From: an uncultured Oscillospiraceae bacterium
GTDB lineage: Bacteria; Bacillota; Clostridia; Oscillospirales; Oscillospiraceae
Assembly: GCA_934659445.1 (NCBI GenBank)
Contig: CAKUHV010000062.1
Location: 1 to 10,287 of the forward strand
Direction of reading: 5' to 3'
Length of the DNA stretch: 10,287 bases
Each line of letters opens with the position of its first letter. Position 1 is the stretch's first letter. Shown one piece after another: positions 6,107 to 10,287 of this stretch. The translations under genes and the position numbers were made by a program. The notes beneath the pieces are model-generated. The model worked only from the letters and a program-made list of their open reading frames with translations. It had not been told where the DNA came from and did no database searches.

Positions 6107-7435
6107 ATGGGTCAGATCACGCTGCGGGGCATCCACCCCGCCGCCAGAAAACGATATACAAGAAGAAAGCCTCTGGCCGATCTGGAGACGCCGCCGAAGC
6201 AGGTGTTCATCCCCCTTGAGCTGTGCGCCGGCTGCGCCCCCGCCGTCCCTGTGGTGGAGGAGGGAACCCAGGTGCGGGTGGGCCAGCTCATCGCCCGGCC
6301 GGGGGATGAAAACGGCGTGTCCATCCACGCCAGCGTCTCCGGCACGGTAGAGGGGGTCAAAGACTGCCCCCACCCCTGGGGCGGGACCGGCCCCGCCATC
6401 GTCATCCGCAGCGACGGAAAGGGCACTCTGGCCGACGACCTGCCCGACCCGGTGGACACCGCCCATCTGGTGCCCCAGGTGCTGATCCAGCGGGTGCGTC
6501 AGGCGGGCATCGTGGGCATGGGGGGCGATGCCAGCCCCACCCACGGAAAGCTGGCCCAGGCCATGGGCCGGGTGGACACCCTGATCGTGGACGCCGCCGA
6601 GTGCGAGCCCTATAACACCGCCGACCAGCGGCTGCTGGCCGACCGGGGAGATCTGCTGCTTCAGGGGGCGCTGGCCCTCAGCCAGGCCATCCGGGCCAAG
6701 CGGGTGGTGCTGGCTGCCCAGGGCGACCAGATCAAAACCGTGGAAAAGATGGAGCGGTGGCTGCTGAAAAAGAAGATCTCCATCGAGATCGTGCTGCTGC
6801 GCTCCCACTATCCCCTTGGGGAGGAAAAGCAGATCGTCCGGGCTGTCACCGGCCGGGAGGTGCCCCCCGGGGGCGCCCCTATGGACGTGAAATGTCTGGT
6901 GCTCAACGCCGCCACGGTGTATGCCGTCAGCGAGGCCATGCTCCACGGTGACCCCCTGACCCACCGGGCGGTGACCGTGAGCGGCCGGGGCGTGGTGCGG
7001 CCCCGGAACCTGTGGGTGCCCATCGGCACTCCCCTGAGGGATCTGCTGGCCTGCGCCGGCGGCCTGCGGGAGGAGGAAGTGATCTTCCTTGCCGGCGGCC
7101 CCATGCGGGGGGTGGAGCAGAAGGACCTGTCCGCCCCGGTGCTGCCGGATACCAACAGCCTGATCTGTATGCTGAAGGAGGAGCGGGCGGTAAGCGGGCC
7201 CCAGACCCCCTGTGTCCGCTGCGGCCGGTGCGCCGCCGCCTGCCCCATGCGGCTGGTGCCCGCCTTTGTGGCCCGGGCCTTCCGGCTGAACGACCTGAGC
7301 CGTCTGCCCGCCCTGCACCCCCAGGACTGTCTGCAGTGCGGCTGCTGCACCTATATCTGCCCCTCCCAGATCCCGCTGATGGATATGATGAGCCGGGCGC
7401 GGGAGATCGTGGAGAAAGAAGGTGACCGCCCATGA
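6107..7435 (+). CDS. rnfC: Rnf complex subunit RnfC (NADH-side iron-sulfur protein)
   Basis: RnfC is the cytoplasm-facing subunit of the Rnf complex, which couples ferredoxin:NAD+ electron transfer to ion pumping. This one is 442 residues. It opens with the RnfC N-terminal barrel and has the nucleotide-binding GIVGMGG (134-140) and the AECEPY block (164-169) that follows in the family. GGPMRG (330-335) comes next. Two [4Fe-4S] motifs lie near the C terminus: C369, C372, C375, C379 and C408, C411, C414, C418. ATG at 6107 is preferred over 6050: it has GGGAGGAGG 7 bases upstream and gives the short family-like N terminus (MGQITLRGIHP). Oddities are a CxxC pair at 40/43 where I expect HIGAP, and DASPTH where ATFPTH is usual. 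It overlaps the next gene by four bases (ATGA), so translation is coupled. Confidence 0.92.
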   Translation: MGQITLRGIHPAARKRYTRRKPLADLETPPKQVFIPLELCAGCAPAVPVVEEGTQVRVGQLIARPGDENGVSIHASVSGTVEGVKDCPHPWGGTGPAIVIRSDGKGTLADDLPDPVDTAHLVPQVLIQRVRQAGIVGMGGDASPTHGKLAQAMGRVDTLIVDAAECEPYNTADQRLLADRGDLLLQGALALSQAIRAKRVVLAAQGDQIKTVEKMERWLLKKKISIEIVLLRSHYPLGEEKQIVRAVTGREVPPGGAPMDVKCLVLNAATVYAVSEAMLHGDPLTHRAVTVSGRGVVRPRNLWVPIGTPLRDLLACAGGLREEEVIFLAGGPMRGVEQKDLSAPVLPDTNSLICMLKEERAVSGPQTPCVRCGRCAAACPMRLVPAFVARAFRLNDLSRLPALHPQDCLQCGCCTYICPSQIPLMDMMSRAREIVEKEGDRP

Positions 7436-9081
7436 GCCGTATCCGTTCCGGCCTGCTCCGCCGGCCGCCCCAGCTGTCCCAGACCTCCGGCATCGACGCC
7501 ATTATGCTGGACGTGCTGGTGGCTCTGGCCCCAGCGTGGGCCATGGCCATCTTTCTGTACGGGCCGCGGGTGATCGCCCTGACGGCCGTCTCTGTGGCGA
7601 CCTGCGTTCTGTGTGAATACTGGTACGAGCGGCTGATGAAGCGGCCCGTCACCGTGCGCGACCTGTCCGCCTGCGTCACCGGGGTGATACTGACCATGAC
7701 GCTGCCCGTCACCGCCCCCTACTGGGCGCCGGTGCTGGGCGGGGCCTTCGCCATCATCGTGGTCAAGCAGTTCTATGGCGGTCTGGGCCGCAACTTTCTC
7801 AACCCCGCTCTGGCGGGGCGGATGCTGCTGAACACCTTCCCCATGGTCATGTCCAACTGGAGCGATGCGCTGTACCGCGTCCCGGTCTTCGGCGCGGCAG
7901 ACGCCGTGACCGCTGCCACCCCCATGGCCTATCTCCACGAGGGGACGCTGCCCCCCCACCGGCTGAGCCAGCTTCTGCTGGGGCAGCAGGCGGGCTCTCT
8001 GGGCGAGGTGTGCTCCTTCCTGCTGCTGCTGGGCGGGCTGTATCTGGTGCTGCGCCGGGTGATCGCCGTGCGCATCCCCCTGTCCTTCCTGGGTACGGTG
8101 GCAGTGCTCACCCTCCTGTTCCCCCAGGGGAACGACCCGGTGCGCTGGATGCTCACCCAGCTGCTCAGCGGCGGCCTGATCTTCGGCGCCGTCTTTATGG
8201 CCACCGACTACACCTCCAGCCCGGTCACCCCCAAGGGCCACATCCTGTTCGGCACGGGCTGCGGCGTGCTTACCTTCCTGCTGCGGCGGTTCGGCTCTTA
8301 CCCCGAGGGGGTGGGCTGGGCCATCCTGACCATGAACGGCTGCGTGTGGCTGCTGGACCGGGCGGGTATGCCCCGGCGCTTCGGGGCGGAGCCCTTTGCC
8401 CCCACCCGGCGGCGGATGGAGCGGGCCCGGAAAAGCCTTGCCCAGATCAAATTTGTCCGCCCCCAGTGGAGACTGCCCCGGTTTGTGAACGCCGACGGCT
8501 CCGTGGCCGGGGAGAATCATCTGGACCAGGTGCGCGCCTGGTGCCGGGCCTGGGGCACTCTGGCCGCCCTGGTGCTGGCGGTGGGGCTGGCCCTGGGCGG
8601 GGTGAGCCAGCTGACCAGTCTGGACACCGCCCGGGCGGAGCTTGTGCAGCAGCGGGAGCTGCTGCGGCAGGTGATGCCCGCCGCCTCCTACCGGTCGGAG
8701 ACCCCCTATGCCCTGAGCATCACCGCCGGCTACAGCGAGGACGAGATGATCGGCTACTGTGTGGAGGTGCAGACCAATGGCTTCGGCGGCCCCATCACCG
8801 TGGTGGTGGGGGTGAATCTGGACGGCGAGGTCACCGGCGTGGCCATCACCGACCACAGCGAGACCGCCAACGTGGGCACCCGGGCCATGGAGAAGGACTA
8901 TCTGAGCCAGTATGTGGGCCGCTCCGGCACGGTGCGCCACTCCGGCGCCAACTCCATCGACGCCGTGGCCGGGGCCACCGCCACCTCCAAGGCCATTACC
9001 ACCGGGGTGAACCGGGCGCTGGCCATCGTGGCGAATCTGGATACCGACAGCGAGGTGCCCTATGAGGACGGCGAGGTGTAA
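7432..9081 (+). CDS. Fused Rnf subunits RnfD-RnfG (two covalent-flavin domains in one protein)
   Basis: This single 549-residue frame holds two Rnf subunits normally made separately. Residues 1-310 are RnfD: about nine or ten membrane segments, the GGLGRNFLNPALAGR block (116-130), a flavin-attachment motif DAVTAAT (157-163, Thr163) and ATDYTSSPVTPKG (257-269). A basic linker (about 311-370) follows, suggesting a cytoplasmic location by the positive-inside rule. Residues about 372-549 are RnfG: one membrane anchor (372-393), then an extracytoplasmic FMN-binding domain with HSETANVGTRAME (475-487) and DAVAGAT (510-516, Thr516). Flavin is normally attached by ApbE, which is not encoded here. The RnfG motif has Ala513 in place of Ser/Thr, and the RnfD motif has Ala161 in place of Gly. 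The frame has no stop, and I see no convincing ribosome site and start for a separate RnfG. Confidence 0.9.
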   Translation: MSRIRSGLLRRPPQLSQTSGIDAIMLDVLVALAPAWAMAIFLYGPRVIALTAVSVATCVLCEYWYERLMKRPVTVRDLSACVTGVILTMTLPVTAPYWAPVLGGAFAIIVVKQFYGGLGRNFLNPALAGRMLLNTFPMVMSNWSDALYRVPVFGAADAVTAATPMAYLHEGTLPPHRLSQLLLGQQAGSLGEVCSFLLLLGGLYLVLRRVIAVRIPLSFLGTVAVLTLLFPQGNDPVRWMLTQLLSGGLIFGAVFMATDYTSSPVTPKGHILFGTGCGVLTFLLRRFGSYPEGVGWAILTMNGCVWLLDRAGMPRRFGAEPFAPTRRRMERARKSLAQIKFVRPQWRLPRFVNADGSVAGENHLDQVRAWCRAWGTLAALVLAVGLALGGVSQLTSLDTARAELVQQRELLRQVMPAASYRSETPYALSITAGYSEDEMIGYCVEVQTNGFGGPITVVVGVNLDGEVTGVAITDHSETANVGTRAMEKDYLSQYVGRSGTVRHSGANSIDAVAGATATSKAITTGVNRALAIVANLDTDSEVPYEDGEV

Positions 9082-9096
9082 GGAGGGGCAAAAACC

Positions 9097-9687
9097 ATGA
9101 AAATACCCTTTGAGCTGATGGGCATCGCTCTGGCGGCCCTTCTGACCGAAAATCTGATCCTGGTCAAGTGCATGGGTCTGGGGGTGCGGGTCAAGTCCCT
9201 GCGGGACCCGATGGACGCATGGCGCACGGGCTACTGCCTGACGCTGGTGATGGTGATCACCGCCCTGCTGGGCTGGCTGGCGGACAACCTGATCCTGGTG
9301 CGCTTCGGTGTGACCTATCTGCGCACGCTGGTGTTCACCCTGCTGGCTCTGGCCGTGGTGTCCGGGTTGAGAAAACTCATTGCCGCCTGTCTGCCGGAGC
9401 TGTCCCGGCGCATGGACGGGAACCTGGCCTCCGTTACCACCAACTGCGCCGCGCTGGGCGTGGTGCTGCTGATCTCTCAGCGGGGCTATGCTCTGGTGCC
9501 GGCATTGGTGTTCGCCTTCTTCGGTGGCCTGGGGGCCACGGTGACGCTGGTGAGCTACGCCTCCCTGCGGGAAGAGGTGGATATGGAGAGCTGCCCCCGC
9601 CCCTTCCGGGGGGTGCCCATCCACCTGATCACCATGGGCCTGATGGCCATGGCCATGATCGGGTTCTACGGACTGCATGTGAACTGA
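9097..9687 (+). CDS. RnfA-like membrane subunit of the Rnf complex
   Basis: This 196-residue polytopic membrane protein belongs to the RnfA/RnfE/NqrD/NqrE family and has about six membrane segments. TTNCAALGV (114-122) and the C-terminal PRPFRGVPIHLITMGLMAMAMIGF (with GVPI at 172-175) are closer to RnfA than RnfE as I know them. In the complex, RnfA and RnfE pair in inverted topology and hold an intramembrane iron-sulfur centre through two Cys each. C117 is one such Cys. The first-helix Cys normally found in FLGLCPF is Gly29 here, and a Cys (C25) sits one helical turn earlier. The start has GGAGGGG 8 bases upstream and follows rnfDG by 15 bases. It occupies the place after G where rnfE usually lies, and no rnfE or rnfB follows. 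Family is secure; A versus E is a judgement from motifs. Confidence 0.85.
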   Translation: MKIPFELMGIALAALLTENLILVKCMGLGVRVKSLRDPMDAWRTGYCLTLVMVITALLGWLADNLILVRFGVTYLRTLVFTLLALAVVSGLRKLIAACLPELSRRMDGNLASVTTNCAALGVVLLISQRGYALVPALVFAFFGGLGATVTLVSYASLREEVDMESCPRPFRGVPIHLITMGLMAMAMIGFYGLHVN

Positions 9688-9697
9688 GATAGAGAAA

Positions 9698-9735
9698 AAA
9701 CAAGCCCCCGTCCCAACAGGGACGGGGGCTTGTTT
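9698..9735. terminator. Hairpin copy 1, terminator of the Rnf-like operon
   Basis: A perfect 17-bp stem (9698-9714 with 9719-9735, AAACAAGCCCCCGTCCC) with an AACA loop begins 10 bases after the RnfA-like stop codon. A-rich flanks on one side and T's on the other allow termination in either direction. It is identical over all 38 bases to copy 2 at 9898-9935. Confidence 0.85.
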
Positions 9736-9863
9736 GAGACTGTCGAAAAAGCAGCAGCACGTAGAGATACGGGAAGGAAGATAGTTACGAAAGAAACCCA
9801 GGAGGGGTGTCTTTCGTTTTTGATCATAAGATCATGGAACTTTTTCAAAGTTTCATGATCTTC
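9736..9863. repeat. Non-coding segment with two further hairpins between the terminator copies
   Basis: No credible gene is visible. A stem at 9787-9799/9805-9817 (one mismatch) is followed by TTTTT on the + strand, like a terminator. A second stem at 9828-9843/9847-9862 has 16 pairs with one G-T wobble and a TTC loop. A TGTCGAAAAAG half-site (9741-9751) resembles one arm of the CTTGTC hairpins. Base composition is much more AT-rich than the neighbouring genes. Confidence 0.65.
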
Positions 9864-9899
9864 TTCAGCTTGTCAAAAAGACTTTTTTGACAAGCTGAA
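9864..9899. repeat. CTTGTC-type palindromic hairpin
   Basis: A perfect 16-bp stem (9864-9879 with 9884-9899) surrounds a GACT loop. Its core CTTGTCAAAAAGACTTTTTT matches that of the hairpin after azlD (3801-3833), apart from a few A/G and length changes. It abuts the second terminator copy with a 2-base overlap. Confidence 0.7.
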
Positions 9900-9935
9900 A
9901 CAAGCCCCCGTCCCAACAGGGACGGGGGCTTGTTT
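9898..9935. terminator. Hairpin copy 2, terminator of the aminotransferase gene
   Basis: This is identical to copy 1 (17-bp stem, AACA loop) and ends one base before the aminotransferase stop codon. On the - strand it would end the aminotransferase transcript. On the + strand it is followed by TT and gives a second stop for read-through from the Rnf-like operon. The copies are offset by exactly 200 bases. Confidence 0.85.
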
Positions 9936-9936
9936 T

Positions 9937-10287
9937 TCAAATAAGTCGGTAGCTCTTTGCCAGCTTTTCAAACACCGGCAGGGAGCGCTCCAGCATGTCC
10001 CTGGACACGCAGTAGGCCAGGCGCACATAGCCGGGGCACTCGAAGTCGTCCCCGGGCACCATCAGCAGGTCATATTCCATGGCCCGCTGGCAGAAGGCCC
10101 GGGCGTCGGGCTCCGGTGACTGGACGAAGAGGTAGAAGGCCCCGTCGGGATGGACGCACTGGAAGCCCAGCTTCTGCAGGCCGCTGTAGATCAGGTCCCG
10201 GTTGGCCTCGTAGGCGGAGATGTCCGCCGTCTGACCGATGCACGCGGCGGCCACCCGCTGGAACAGGGAGGACACGCAGATGTAGCC
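9937..10287 (-). CDS. Pyridoxal phosphate-dependent class I aminotransferase, C-terminal part
   Basis: The last 116 residues of a fold-type I aminotransferase are visible; the gene continues beyond the right edge, so the PLP lysine and start are outside the window. The fragment reads through ISAYEANRDLIYSGLQKLGF, PDGAFYLF, MVPGDDFECPGYVRLAYCVS and a final helix ending KLAKSYRLI. The Arg in YVRLAYCVS corresponds to the substrate alpha-carboxylate-binding Arg of aspartate aminotransferases (Arg386 in the pig and E. coli numbering). The pattern fits the aspartate/aromatic aminotransferase group of Firmicutes, but substrate cannot be decided from this part. FECPG is found where FGCPG is more common. 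It converges on the Rnf-like operon, with the hairpin array between them. Confidence 0.93.
   Translation of the reverse strand, partial: GYICVSSLFQRVAAACIGQTADISAYEANRDLIYSGLQKLGFQCVHPDGAFYLFVQSPEPDARAFCQRAMEYDLLMVPGDDFECPGYVRLAYCVSRDMLERSLPVFEKLAKSYRLI

Noticed and set aside
7351..9678. Very long antisense open frame (775 codons) opposite rnfDG and rnfA
   Set aside because: The product is a His, Gly and Gln-rich low-complexity string with no recognisable domain. Such frames arise opposite GC-rich genes; the + strand genes here are clear Rnf homologues.
9666..9848. Short - strand frame of 60 codons in the hairpin array
   Set aside because: It is a translation of terminator palindromes and intergenic sequence and overlaps the rnfA-like gene end; no good ribosome site was seen.
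1..10287. tRNA, rRNA, CRISPR array, insertion sequence or prophage genes
   Set aside because: I looked for these on both strands and saw no supporting sequence.

Overview
The window is about 65% GC with strongly GC-biased third codon positions. Its gene content includes a PdaB-type NodB deacetylase, an Rnf-type redox complex, a sporulation-sigma-like domain and an ATC hydrolase family protein. Together these suggest a high-GC anaerobic Firmicute, probably a gut Oscillospiraceae relative (Flavonifractor/Intestinimonas/Lawsonibacter type). That assignment is inference from composition and gene families; no database was searched.

Layout. Bases 2-40 look like the last codons of a + strand gene. 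From 92 to 2789 on the - strand lies a two-gene unit: an ATC hydrolase family protein, transcribed first, and a three-domain Xaa-Pro aminopeptidase with an unusual C-terminal sigma-70 region 4-like domain. Next on the - strand is a PdaB-like membrane-anchored polysaccharide deacetylase (2910-3716) with its own terminator. azlD and azlC follow (3841-4844, - strand, 4-base overlap) and encode a branched-chain amino acid exporter. It is transcribed divergently from a LysR regulator (5017-5895, + strand), and the two promoters overlap. One of them is a perfect TTGACA-N17-TATAAT.

From 6107 to 9687 (+ strand) is a compact three-gene Rnf-like operon: rnfC, one ORF that joins RnfD and RnfG, and an RnfA-like membrane subunit. 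No rnfB or rnfE is present, and the operon ends in a strong hairpin. The 9688-9936 gap is a dense array of five hairpins bounded by two identical 38-base terminator-like palindromes exactly 200 bases apart. The window closes with the C-terminal part of a class I aminotransferase on the - strand.

How the genes work together. The LysR protein probably controls azlCD. The Rnf-like proteins would form a flavin and iron-sulfur membrane electron-transfer module; with no RnfB or RnfE here it is either a reduced variant or needs subunits encoded elsewhere. The peptidase, ATC hydrolase, amino acid exporter and aminotransferase fit a peptide and amino acid fermenting lifestyle. The points most worth following up are the aminopeptidase-sigma region 4 fusion, the reduced Rnf operon with its RnfD-RnfG fusion, and the hairpin array.
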